Shown here: positions 25,813 through 33,905 of the stretch, piece by piece | Layout: each line of letters starts with the position of its first letter | Numbering within the stretch: position 1 is the stretch's first letter | DNA from: JASLDZ01 sp964242625 | GTDB lineage: Bacteria; Pseudomonadota; Alphaproteobacteria; Caulobacterales; Caulobacteraceae | Assembly: GCA_964242625.1 (NCBI GenBank) | Contig: CAXTAO010000027.1 | Location: 1-38,728, forward strand | Reading direction: 5' to 3' | Length of the DNA: 38,728 nucleotides | Translations under genes and position numbers: made by a program | The notes under the pieces: model-generated | Seen by the model: the letters and a program-made list of their open reading frames with translations, nothing else | Told to the model about the DNA's origin: nothing | Database searches by the model: none

Positions 25813-27621
25813 ATGGACCCTGCAATGCCGATGCTCGACGGCGGACCCGCCGCCGTACTCACCGCGATCAGCCAGTCCATGGCGATCATCGAGTTCACGC
25901 CCGAGGGCGTCGTGCTCACCGCCAACGCCAACTTCTGCCGCACCCTGGGCTACGAGCTCGCGGAGATCAAAGGGCGCCATCATCGGATGTTCGTCGACCC
26001 GGCGTTCGCCCAGAGCGTCGAGTACTCGGACTTCTGGGCCGCGCTGGCGCGGGGCGAACACGACTCCCGCGAGTACCGCCGCCTCGGCAAGAACGGGCGC
26101 GAGGTGTGGATCCGCGCCGCCTACATGCCGGTGCGCAATCCGCTCGGGCGCGTGTGCAAGGTGGTCAAGGTCGCCGCCGACATCACCGCGGAGAAGCAGG
26201 CGGCGCTGGAGACCGACGGCAAGCTCGCCGCCATCGGCCGCGCGGCCGCGGTGATCGAGTTCACGCCGACGGGTGAGGTGCTCGACGCGAACGACAACTT
26301 CCTCAGCGCGCTCGGCTACTCGCTGGACGAGATCCGCGGGCGCCACCACCGCATGTTCGTCGAGCCCGAGTTCGCCCGCTCGGCGGAGTACGAGGGCTTC
26401 TGGCGAGGCCTGGGCGAGGGCCGCTTCGTCGCCGCCGAGTTCAAGCGCGTGGGCAAGGGCGGCCGGCCCGTGTGGATCCAGGCTTCGTACAACCCGATCC
26501 TGGACCTCGGCGGGCGGGTGGTGAAGGTGATCAAGTTCGCCTTCGACATCACCGAGCGCGCCCAGGCGTTGGAGGAGGTCCTGGTCGACGTCGGCGGGGC
26601 GCTGGCCCAGGTGGCGCAGGCGGACCTCTCGGGGCGGCTCGCGCCGTCGACCAACGCCGCCTTCGGCCCGCTCCGCCAGGACTTCAACCGCGCCCTCGAC
26701 AAGATCGCCGAGGCGCTGTCGCACGTGTCGACGAGCGCGGAGGCGATGCGGGGCGGCGTGGGCGAGATCGGCCAGGCGGCGGACGACCTGTCGCGGCGCA
26801 CCGAGCAGCAGGCGGCGAGTCTGGAGGAGACGGCGGCGGCGCTGGACGAGATCACCGCGACCGTCCGCAAGACCGCGGAGGGCGCCCACCACGCGCGCAC
26901 CACCGTAGGCCAGGCGCAGGCGGATGCGGAGCGCTCGGGCGCTGTGGTGCGCGACGCGGTGGCGGCCATGGCCGCGATCGAGGGCTCGGCCGGCCAGATC
27001 GGCCAGATCATCGGCGTGATCGACGAGATCGCCTTCCAGACCAACCTCCTGGCGCTCAACGCCGGGGTGGAGGCGGCGCGCGCGGGCGACGCGGGGCGGG
27101 GCTTCGCGGTGGTGGCCTCGGAGGTCAGGGCGCTGGCCCAGCGCTCGGCGGCCGCGGCCAAGGAGATCAAGACGCTGATCACCGCCTCCACCCGAGAGGT
27201 CGGGCACGGGGTGGCGCTGGTCGGCGAGACCGGGCGCGCCCTGGAGCGGATCGTGGCGCAGGTGAGCGAGATCTCGGGCGTGGTGGGCGAGATCGCCGCC
27301 TCCGCCCAGGAGCAGGCGGCCGGCCTCTCCCAGGTCAACACCGCGGTCAACCAGATGGACCAGGTGACCCAGCAGAACGCCGCCATGGTCGAACAGTCCA
27401 CCGCCGCGGCGCACACCCTCTCGGGCGAGGCGGCCGAGCTCGCCCGCCTCGTCGGCCAGTTCCGGCTGGGCGGCCCCGCCGCGACGCCCCCGCGCGCGGC
27501 CGCGCCGGTCCGCCGCCCCACCCCCGCGCCCGTACACGCCCGCCCCGCGCTGAAGACCACCGGCCGCGGCGGCGCCGCGCCTCGACCCGCGGCCGACGTT
27601 GACGGCTGGCAGGAGTTCTGA
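25813..27621 (+). CDS. Soluble double-PAS methyl-accepting chemotaxis protein
   Basis: 602 residues from the ATG at 25813; the frame stays open far upstream only as a shadow of argG. No transmembrane segment is present. Two PAS domains (about 16-125 and 138-250) are close duplicates: both start with (A/V)IEFTP-G, share RGRHHRMFV/KGRHHRMFV and end with KVVKV-A-DIT or KVIKFAFDIT. A HAMP-like stretch follows, then the signalling domain with the invariant tip IAFQTNLLALNAGVEAARAG. The C-terminus, GWQEF, fits the W-x-x-F/W CheR/CheB tether. The ligand may be a flavin, haem or none. No che genes are nearby. Confidence 0.93.
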   Translation: MDPAMPMLDGGPAAVLTAISQSMAIIEFTPEGVVLTANANFCRTLGYELAEIKGRHHRMFVDPAFAQSVEYSDFWAALARGEHDSREYRRLGKNGREVWIRAAYMPVRNPLGRVCKVVKVAADITAEKQAALETDGKLAAIGRAAAVIEFTPTGEVLDANDNFLSALGYSLDEIRGRHHRMFVEPEFARSAEYEGFWRGLGEGRFVAAEFKRVGKGGRPVWIQASYNPILDLGGRVVKVIKFAFDITERAQALEEVLVDVGGALAQVAQADLSGRLAPSTNAAFGPLRQDFNRALDKIAEALSHVSTSAEAMRGGVGEIGQAADDLSRRTEQQAASLEETAAALDEITATVRKTAEGAHHARTTVGQAQADAERSGAVVRDAVAAMAAIEGSAGQIGQIIGVIDEIAFQTNLLALNAGVEAARAGDAGRGFAVVASEVRALAQRSAAAAKEIKTLITASTREVGHGVALVGETGRALERIVAQVSEISGVVGEIAASAQEQAAGLSQVNTAVNQMDQVTQQNAAMVEQSTAAAHTLSGEAAELARLVGQFRLGGPAATPPRAAAPVRRPTPAPVHARPALKTTGRGGAAPRPAADVDGWQEF

Positions 27622-27739
27622 GCGGCGCCGGGGTCACGCAAGTAGGCGGCCTCGGTCACCGACCGGACGCTCGCCCACACGCTCCAAATTTGAATCTAGC
27701 TTGACCGCCACGCTCGCTTCCGGGCGTCGAGACGCGATC

Positions 27740-27919
27740 ATGAGTCCCGAGCCGCACGGGCGGGACGGTCTGGCGCTCCTGCGCCAGGGCCGTAGCGACG
27801 AGGAGGTGGAGCGCCTCACCGGCCTCACCCTCGTTCAGATCGTCGGCCTGCGCGCAGGGCTGGCGACCGGCTCCAGCGCGGCGCTGGTCCGCGCGCCGGG
27901 CGCTTCGCGCCGCCGCTGA
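27740..27919 (+). CDS. Small putative HTH-like protein
   Basis: 59 residues from the ATG at 27740. Codons are strongly GC-ending and the sequence has a compact two-helix look: DGLALLRQGRSDEEVERLTGL then TLVQIVGLRAGL, like a small DNA-binding helix-turn-helix, with a basic C-terminus (ASRRR). No family is recognised. The preceding 118 bp contain AT-richer DNA (CCAAATTTGAATCTAGC) and TTGACC at 27701, possibly its promoter. It converges with polA. Confidence 0.5.
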   Translation: MSPEPHGRDGLALLRQGRSDEEVERLTGLTLVQIVGLRAGLATGSSAALVRAPGASRRR

Positions 27920-27947
27920 GCGCCCCACGCCGGCGCCCCGCCTCGCG

Positions 27948-30875
27948 CTAGTGCGCCTCGTCCCAGGTGCGGGCCGCCTTTGCATCGACGTCGAGCGGCA
28001 CGCTCAGCGCCACGGCGGGCTCCGCCGCCCGGCTCATCACCGAGCGCGCCAGGGCGCATACGGCGTCCGCCTCCGCCTCGGGGGCCTCGAACACCAACTC
28101 GTCGTGCACTTGCAGGAGCATGCGCGCCTCGAGCCCGGCCTCGGCCAGCGCGCGCGGCATGCGCGCCATGGCCCTGCGGATCACGTCGGCGGCGGCGCCC
28201 TGGATCGGGGCGTTGATGGCGGCGCGCTCGGCGGCCTGGCGCTGGCCCATGCCCTTGGCGCGGATGTCGGGCACGTGGATGCGCCGCCCGAACAAGGAGA
28301 CGACGTAGCCGTGCTCCCGTACGAACTGGCGCGTGCGGTCCATGTAGTCGCGGATGCCGTGGAAACGCTCGAAATAGGTCTTGATGTAGGCCCCGGCCTC
28401 CTCCTGCGGGATGCCGAGCTGGTTGGACAGGCCGAAGGCCGAGATGCCGTAGACAATGCCGAAGTTGATCGCCTTGGCGCGGGAGCGCACCTCGCTCGGC
28501 ATCCCTTCCACCGGAACGCCGAACATCTCGCTGGCGGTGCGGGCGTGGATATCCACCCCGTCCTTGAAGGCCTGCTTGAGCTGAGGGATGTCGCCGATGT
28601 GGGCGAGGAGCCGGAGCTCGATCTGCGAATAATCGGCGGACACGAGCACCCGCCCCGGCGGAGCGATGAACACGGTGCGCAGCTGGCGGCCCACCTCCGT
28701 GCGGATGGGGATGTTCTGCAGGTTGGGCTCGGTGGCCGACAGCCGCCCCGTGGTGGTGGAGGCCAGCATGTAGGTGCAGCGCACACGCCCGTCGTCGGCG
28801 TGGGCGGCGGTGAGGAGGGCGTCGGCGTAGGTCGACTTGAGCTTCGAGATCTGCCGGTGCTCAAGGATGGCGAGCGGCAGGGGGTGGCCCGCCGCGCCCA
28901 GCGCCTCCAGCGTGTCGGCGTCGGTCGACCAGGCGCCCGTCGGCGTCTTGCGGCCGCCGGGCAGCCCCTGCTCGCCGAACAGGACGTCGCCGATCTGCTT
29001 GGGGGAGCCCAGGTTGAACGGGTGACCGGCTAGCTGGTGCGCTTCCGCCTCGCGCTCGGCGATTTTCAGGCCGAACTCGTGGGAGAGGCGGCGGAGCCGC
29101 TCGGGGTCGACGAGCACGCCCGTGCGCTCCATGGCGGCCAGGACCGGCGGCAGCGGGCGCTCCAGCGTCTCGTAGGCGGTGACGAGCCGCTCGTGCACGA
29201 GGCGCGGCTTGAGGAGGGCGTGGAGCCTGAGCGCCAGGTCCGCCTCCTGGGCGGCGTAGGCGGTGGCGGCGCGCAGCTCGACCTGCGCGAAGGCGACCTG
29301 CTTCTGCCCCGTCCCCACCACCTGTTTCCACGGGATGGGCGCGTGGCCGAGGTGCAGCTGGGCCAGCTCCTCCAGCCCGTGACCGTGGGCGCCGCCCTCC
29401 AGCACATAGGAGATCAGCATGGTGTCGTCGTAGGGCGCGCAGTCGAACCCCGCCGCCTGGAAGGCGCGGATGGCGGTCTTGATGTTGTGGCCGACCTTGA
29501 GCACGCCGCGGCTCTCCAGCAGCGGGGCGAGGCGCGATAGGGCGAAGTCGGGGTCGAGCTGTCGCCAGCCGCTCCCTTCCTCGGCCCCCCCCTCGCCGAA
29601 CTGAAGCCCCGGCGCGACGCAGTGGGCCAACGGCAGGTAGGCGGCGCAGCCGGGCTCGGTCGCCAGCGCGACGCCCCAGATGCCGTTCTCGCCGCAACTC
29701 GCATCCGTCTGCACCGAGAGGCCCAAGACGCCCATCTCGTGGGCGCGGGCGATCCAGCGGTCGAGCGCGGCCTCGTCCTGGATCAGCTCGTGCTTGGCCG
29801 TGTCGATCTCGACGGGGGGCGGCGGCGGCCGCGGCGTGCGGCCGGCCGGTCCGTCCCAGCCGCCGGCGTGGGGCGGGGCGGCGGGCGAGGCGGGCGTCTG
29901 CCCCGCCCCCACGCGGCGGGCGAGCCCGCGGAACTCCAGCGTCTCGAGGAAGGGGCCGAGGACGCCGGGGTCGAAGGGGCGAACGCCGAGGTCTGCGAGC
30001 GGCTCGGGCAGGGGCGCGTCGTCGGCCAGCCGCACGAGCTCGCGCGACATGCGGATCTGGTCGGCGTAGGTCAGGAGGGTCTCGCGCCGCTTGGGCTGTT
30101 TGATCTCGCCCGCGCGCTCCAACAGCGTGTCGAGATCGCCGTACTCGGTGATCAGCTGGGCGGCGGTCTTGATGCCGATGCCCGGCGCGCCCGGCACGTT
30201 GTCGACACTGTCGCCCGCCAGCGCCTGCACCTCGACCACCTTGTCGGGTGCGACGCCGAACTTCTCGAACACCTCGGCCGCGCAGATCTTCTTGTCCTTG
30301 ACAGGGTCGAGCATGCAGATCTGCTCGTTGACGAGCTGCATCAGATCCTTGTCGGAGGAGACGATCACCACCTCCGCGCCCATGGCCGCCGCCTGGCGGG
30401 CGTAGGTGGCGATCAGGTCGTCGGCCTCGTAGCCCTCCATCTCGAGCGCCGGCACGCCGAAGGCGCGGGTCGCCTCGCGCACCAGCGGGAACTGAGGGAT
30501 CAGGTCGTCTGGCGGCGGCGGGCGGTGCGCCTTGTAGTCGGCCGAGATTTCCTTCCTGAAGGTCGCCTCGCTCTTGTCAAACACGACCGCGAGGTGGGTC
30601 GGCCCCTTGAAGGCCTTGGCGTCGTTGCCCTGGCCGTGGTCGGCCAGGAACTTCCACAGCATGTTGCAGAAGCCCGACACCGCGCCCACCGGCAGGCCGT
30701 CCGACTTGCGCGAGAGCGGCGGCAGAGCGTGGAAGGCGCGGAAGATGTAGCCCGAGCCGTCGACGAGATAGAGCCGCATGGGCGCGTCCGGCGCGGCGGG
30801 GGGAGGGGTCGTCGCGTCCGTCACCTCCAGCGCGTCGGGGAGGGCTGAGGCCGGCGGGGCGGAGGCGTCGTCCAT
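27948..30875 (-). CDS. polA: DNA polymerase I with degenerate proofreading domain
   Basis: 975 residues from the ATG at 30875; the more usual start MRLYLVDGSG lies at 30779. The 5'-nuclease domain (33-320) is complete, with MEGYEADD and SSDKDLMQL. The polymerase domain (about 570-975) keeps motif A (VSADYSQIELR), motif B (RSRAKAINFGIVYG) and motif C (QVHDELVFE). The 3'-5' exonuclease domain (about 355-560) is present, but its acidic residues are replaced: exo I DxE becomes S386/Q388, exo II Asp becomes A468 (NIKTAI) and exo III Asp becomes E544 (YAAQE). Repair and Okazaki processing should work; proofreading should not. Confidence 0.95.
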   Translation of the reverse strand: MDDASAPPASALPDALEVTDATTPPPAAPDAPMRLYLVDGSGYIFRAFHALPPLSRKSDGLPVGAVSGFCNMLWKFLADHGQGNDAKAFKGPTHLAVVFDKSEATFRKEISADYKAHRPPPPDDLIPQFPLVREATRAFGVPALEMEGYEADDLIATYARQAAAMGAEVVIVSSDKDLMQLVNEQICMLDPVKDKKICAAEVFEKFGVAPDKVVEVQALAGDSVDNVPGAPGIGIKTAAQLITEYGDLDTLLERAGEIKQPKRRETLLTYADQIRMSRELVRLADDAPLPEPLADLGVRPFDPGVLGPFLETLEFRGLARRVGAGQTPASPAAPPHAGGWDGPAGRTPRPPPPPVEIDTAKHELIQDEAALDRWIARAHEMGVLGLSVQTDASCGENGIWGVALATEPGCAAYLPLAHCVAPGLQFGEGGAEEGSGWRQLDPDFALSRLAPLLESRGVLKVGHNIKTAIRAFQAAGFDCAPYDDTMLISYVLEGGAHGHGLEELAQLHLGHAPIPWKQVVGTGQKQVAFAQVELRAATAYAAQEADLALRLHALLKPRLVHERLVTAYETLERPLPPVLAAMERTGVLVDPERLRRLSHEFGLKIAEREAEAHQLAGHPFNLGSPKQIGDVLFGEQGLPGGRKTPTGAWSTDADTLEALGAAGHPLPLAILEHRQISKLKSTYADALLTAAHADDGRVRCTYMLASTTTGRLSATEPNLQNIPIRTEVGRQLRTVFIAPPGRVLVSADYSQIELRLLAHIGDIPQLKQAFKDGVDIHARTASEMFGVPVEGMPSEVRSRAKAINFGIVYGISAFGLSNQLGIPQEEAGAYIKTYFERFHGIRDYMDRTRQFVREHGYVVSLFGRRIHVPDIRAKGMGQRQAAERAAINAPIQGAAADVIRRAMARMPRALAEAGLEARMLLQVHDELVFEAPEAEADAVCALARSVMSRAAEPAVALSVPLDVDAKAARTWDEAH

Positions 30876-30876
30876 G

Positions 30877-30895
30877 CGGCGCAGAATAGGCGGGC
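30877..30895 (-). promoter_or_regulatory. Possible -10 element close to the polA ATG
   Basis: On the minus strand CCTATTCTGCGCCGC immediately precedes the ATG at 30875, placing a TATTCT -10-like hexamer only ~9 bp from the start codon. If used, the polA message would be leaderless. No clear -35 is seen. Confidence 0.25.
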
Positions 30896-31043
30896 GCGGT
30901 CGACGGGTCGACGGGTCGCGCCGAGCGTAGAGCGCCTTCCTCGGCGCGCGGGCGGCTCGCGGCCCCACCCAGCGCGCCCATGGCCCCGCGCGGAACGGCG
31001 AAGCTCCGCCCACGTTCACGCGCCGACCTGAGGGGGACGCATC

Positions 31044-31220
31044 ATGTTGAAGTGGGCCATCATCTTCGCCGTCGTCGCGCTGATCGCCGGCGCCCTGGGC
31101 TTCGGCGGGATCGCCGGCGCCGCGGCGGGCGTCGCCAAGATCCTGTTCTTCCTGTTCGTGATCGGCTGCGTGATCTTCCTCGTGCTGGGCCTGATGGCCG
31201 GGCGCGCGATCTCGAAGTAG
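31044..31220 (+). CDS. DUF1328 small membrane protein (YtjA-like)
   Basis: 58 residues: MLKWAIIFAVVALIAGALG, a Gly/Ala-rich turn, then a second helix KILFFLFVIGCVIFLVLGL and a basic end (GRAISK). This is the two-helix DUF1328 inner-membrane family, of unknown role and often linked to stress or envelope conditions. AGGGGGA 6 bp upstream is a good ribosome-binding site. Its stop is one base from the stop of the convergent arfB. Confidence 0.88.
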   Translation: MLKWAIIFAVVALIAGALGFGGIAGAAAGVAKILFFLFVIGCVIFLVLGLMAGRAISK

Positions 31221-31221
31221 G

Positions 31222-31659
31222 TCAGTCCTCGCCGCCGGACGGAGGCCGGGCGCGCCCGGCCTTCACTCCCGACCGGATCGACTTGCCCGCCAGCCGCTTC
31301 AGCTTCGACCCGTAGGTCGGCTTGGTCGGCCGACGGCGCGGCGGCGGCGGCGCGGCGGCGGCGGCCACGAGGTCGCGCAGGCGCGCCAGCGCGTCGTCGC
31401 GGTTGCCTCCCTGGGTGCGGAAGCGGTTGGCGGTGATCACCAGCACGCCCTCCGCGGTCATCCGCCGGCCCGCGACGGCGCGCAGGCGCTCCCTCACGCG
31501 CTCCGGCAGGCCGGGGCTCGCCCCGGCGTCGAAGCGCAGCTGGGCGGCGGCGGCGACCTTGTTGACGTTCTGGCCGCCCGGCCCCGTGCCCGCCAGATAG
31601 CTCCAGCCGAGCTCGCCCTCGTCGACCTCGATTCCCGGCGCGAGCTCGACGCGCGCCAC
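31222..31659 (-). CDS. arfB: Alternative ribosome-rescue factor ArfB
   Basis: 145 residues from a GTG at 31659, 5 bp after pyk. The release-factor catalytic domain has GTGPGGQNVNK with the GGQ at 28-30, and RTQGGNRDDALARL. A long basic C-terminal tail (RRRPTKPTYGSKLKRL and beyond) inserts into the empty mRNA channel of stalled ribosomes in ArfB/YaeJ proteins. It hydrolyses peptidyl-tRNA on non-stop complexes as a back-up to tmRNA. Confidence 0.93.
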   Translation of the reverse strand: MARVELAPGIEVDEGELGWSYLAGTGPGGQNVNKVAAAAQLRFDAGASPGLPERVRERLRAVAGRRMTAEGVLVITANRFRTQGGNRDDALARLRDLVAAAAAPPPPRRRPTKPTYGSKLKRLAGKSIRSGVKAGRARPPSGGED

Positions 31660-31664
31660 CCCGC

Positions 31665-33092
31665 TCAGCGCCCGGCGGCGGGCGCGTGGGCGAAGCGCAT
31701 GAGGTTGGACGAGCCCGGCCGGCCGAAAGGGGTGCCCGCCAGCACCAGCACGCGCTCGTGCGGGCGCGCGAGCCCGAGCTTCACCGCCTCGCGCAGCGCC
31801 ACCGCGGTCGCGCCCTCAAGGTCGGCCACCTCCTCGGCCACGCGCGCCTCCAAGCCCCACACGAGCGCCAGGCGACGCGCCACGCCGGGATCGGTCGTCA
31901 GCGCAATCACCGGCTGGCGCGCCCGCTCGCGCGCGAGCCGCCGCGCGGTGGAGCCCGTGGAGGTGAAGGTGACGATGCAGGCGGTGCCGCCCACGTCGGC
32001 GGCGCGGCGCGCGGCGGCGACCAGCGCGTCGGCGTCCTCCTCGGCCAGTGAGCCCTGCTCGGCCCCCATCAGCGTGGGCCAGCGGGGGTCGCGCTCCACC
32101 CGCTCGATGATGCGCGCCATCATGCCCACCGACTCGAGCGGGAAGAGGCCGCTGGCGGTCTCGCCGGAAAGCATCAGCGCGTCGGCCCCCTCGTAGACCG
32201 CGTTGGCCACGTCCGACGCCTCGGCGCGGGTGGGCGTGGCGCTGTGGGTCATCGAGTCGAGCATCTGGGTGGCCACGATCGCAGGCACCCCGCGGCTCCG
32301 GGCGGCGCGCAGGATCTCCTTCTGCGCGACCGGCACCTCCTCGGGCTCGAGCTCCACGCCGAGGTCGCCGCGCGCGACCATCACCCCGTCGCAGAGGTCG
32401 AGGATCGCGTCGAGCTCGTCCAGGGCGGCGGGCTTCTCGATCTTGGCGAGGACCGCCGCGCGCCCCTGCACGATGCCGCGCAGCTCGGCCATGTCGGCGG
32501 GGCGCTGCACGAAGGAGAGCGCCACCCAGTCCACGCCCAGGCGGAGCGCGAAGGCCAGGTCCTCGCGGTCCTTGGGCGTCAGCGCCGGCACGGGGATCAC
32601 CGAGCCGGGCAGCGCCACGCCCTTGCGGTCGGAAAGCTCGGACCCCTGCTCGACCTCGACGTCGGCCCAGTCGCCGCCCGCCGCGCGCACCACGAGCCGC
32701 ACCTTGCCGTCGTCGACGAGGAGGAGGCTGCCCGGCCGCATGACGGACAAGAGCTCCGGGTGGGGCATGGGCGCGCGGCGCTCGTCGCCGGGGGTGGGAT
32801 CCAGGTCGAGGCGCAGCTTCTGGCCGGCTGCGATCGCGATCCGGCCCTCGGCGAAGCGGCCCAGGCGGATCTTGGGACCCTGCAGGTCGGCCAGCGCCGC
32901 GAGCGGGCGCCCGGTGGCCGCCTCCGCCGCGCGCACCGCCTCCAGCGTCGCGGCGTGGTCTTCGTGCGAGCCGTGGCTGAAGTTGAGGCGGAACACGTCG
33001 GCCCCGGCCTTGGCGAGCGCCAGCACCCGCTCGGGCGTCCGGCTCGCGGGCCCGAGGGTGGCGACGATGCGCGCGTGGCGGCTGCGGATCAT
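31665..33092 (-). CDS. pyk: Pyruvate kinase
   Basis: 475 residues from the ATG at 33092, which overlaps the TGA of the upstream yoaK-like gene (ATGA). It makes pyruvate and ATP from phosphoenolpyruvate. Landmarks are RIVATLGPAS, FRLNFSHG, LQGPKIR, SFVQRPADM, KIEKPAALDELDAIL, MVARGDLGVEL and TQMLDSM with the SGETASG segment; the active-site Lys is in KIEKP. The C-terminal regulatory domain is complete. Confidence 0.97.
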   Translation of the reverse strand: MIRSRHARIVATLGPASRTPERVLALAKAGADVFRLNFSHGSHEDHAATLEAVRAAEAATGRPLAALADLQGPKIRLGRFAEGRIAIAAGQKLRLDLDPTPGDERRAPMPHPELLSVMRPGSLLLVDDGKVRLVVRAAGGDWADVEVEQGSELSDRKGVALPGSVIPVPALTPKDREDLAFALRLGVDWVALSFVQRPADMAELRGIVQGRAAVLAKIEKPAALDELDAILDLCDGVMVARGDLGVELEPEEVPVAQKEILRAARSRGVPAIVATQMLDSMTHSATPTRAEASDVANAVYEGADALMLSGETASGLFPLESVGMMARIIERVERDPRWPTLMGAEQGSLAEEDADALVAAARRAADVGGTACIVTFTSTGSTARRLARERARQPVIALTTDPGVARRLALVWGLEARVAEEVADLEGATAVALREAVKLGLARPHERVLVLAGTPFGRPGSSNLMRFAHAPAAGR

Positions 33093-33844
33093 GCGGCGCT
33101 CCGGGGGGAGGGTCGGCGAAGGGCTGCGCCCGCCGCGAGGAAGGCGGCGAGGAGCCAGAGCAGGAGGGCGGGCGCAACGAGCGCGGCGACCCCCTCGTGG
33201 GCGTAAGCACGGGCGCCGGCGACCGCGCCCGCGACGAGTCCGATCCACAGGCCGGCATGCACCAGGAGGCCGCGCGGCCGCACGCCCGTGACGAGGTCGC
33301 CCAGCGCCTCGCCCACGCGCACCAGCGCGCCCGTGACATAGGTCACGGTGACGGGGGTCGCGCCCGCGCGGTGGATGGCCGCGTTCTGCACGCCCATCGC
33401 CAGCGCCGAGAAGGTCAGCGCCGCGGGCGACAGGCCCAGGCGACCCGCCGCGGCGGCGCCGAGAAGAAGGAGGCCGGTCAGCGCCAGCACGGCCGCGCGC
33501 CGGAACGGCGAGGCGCCCGTGCGCACCACCCGCCCCGCCGCCGCGCCCAGGACGAAGAGCGCCACAGCGCTGGCGTAGAGCACCGCCGTGCGCGTGTCGC
33601 CGCCCGCCCAGGCCGTTCCCAGCCGCGTCGAATTTCCGCTCATGAACGAGCTGAACACCCCGCCGAACCCCAGGAAGGCCACGGCGTCGACGAAGCCCGC
33701 CGCAAACACGAGGACGACCGCCAGGGCCGCGCCGCTCGCCGTGTCGGGCGGGGTCGGCGCAGCGCCGCTCGCAGTCTGGGGCGCCGTCTCGGGCGCCGTC
33801 TCGGGCGCGATGTCGGGCGGGGCCATCGGGCGCTCACCTGCCAT
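33089..33844 (-). CDS. DUF1275 (YoaK family) membrane protein
   Basis: 251 residues with about six transmembrane helices and the family signatures GFVDAVAFLGFGGVFSSFMSGNSTRLG and MGVQNAAI...PVTVTYVTGALVRVGEALGD. YoaK proteins are inner-membrane proteins of unknown, possibly transport, function. The first ~35 residues are a low-complexity Pro/Ala/Thr segment encoded partly by a 12-bp tandem repeat (33781-33816). A second ATG at 33826 is an alternative start. The stop overlaps the pyk start, forming a unit with pyk and arfB. Confidence 0.88.
   Translation of the reverse strand: MAGERPMAPPDIAPETAPETAPQTASGAAPTPPDTASGAALAVVLVFAAGFVDAVAFLGFGGVFSSFMSGNSTRLGTAWAGGDTRTAVLYASAVALFVLGAAAGRVVRTGASPFRRAAVLALTGLLLLGAAAAGRLGLSPAALTFSALAMGVQNAAIHRAGATPVTVTYVTGALVRVGEALGDLVTGVRPRGLLVHAGLWIGLVAGAVAGARAYAHEGVAALVAPALLLWLLAAFLAAGAALRRPSPRSAA
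33781..33816. repeat. 12-bp tandem repeat in yoaK-like gene
   Basis: GCGCCGTCTCGG occurs twice in a row (33781-33792, 33793-33804), followed by a third diverged unit GCGCGATGTCGG (33805-33816). It is in frame and encodes the APETAPET segment of the N-terminal extension, so copy-number change would alter only the tail length. Confidence 0.7.
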
Positions 33845-33905
33845 GCGCCGAGCGGGGGCGGCAACCGCTTTACGCCGGGGAAGCGCCCGTGCGCGCGCGC
33901 GGCCG

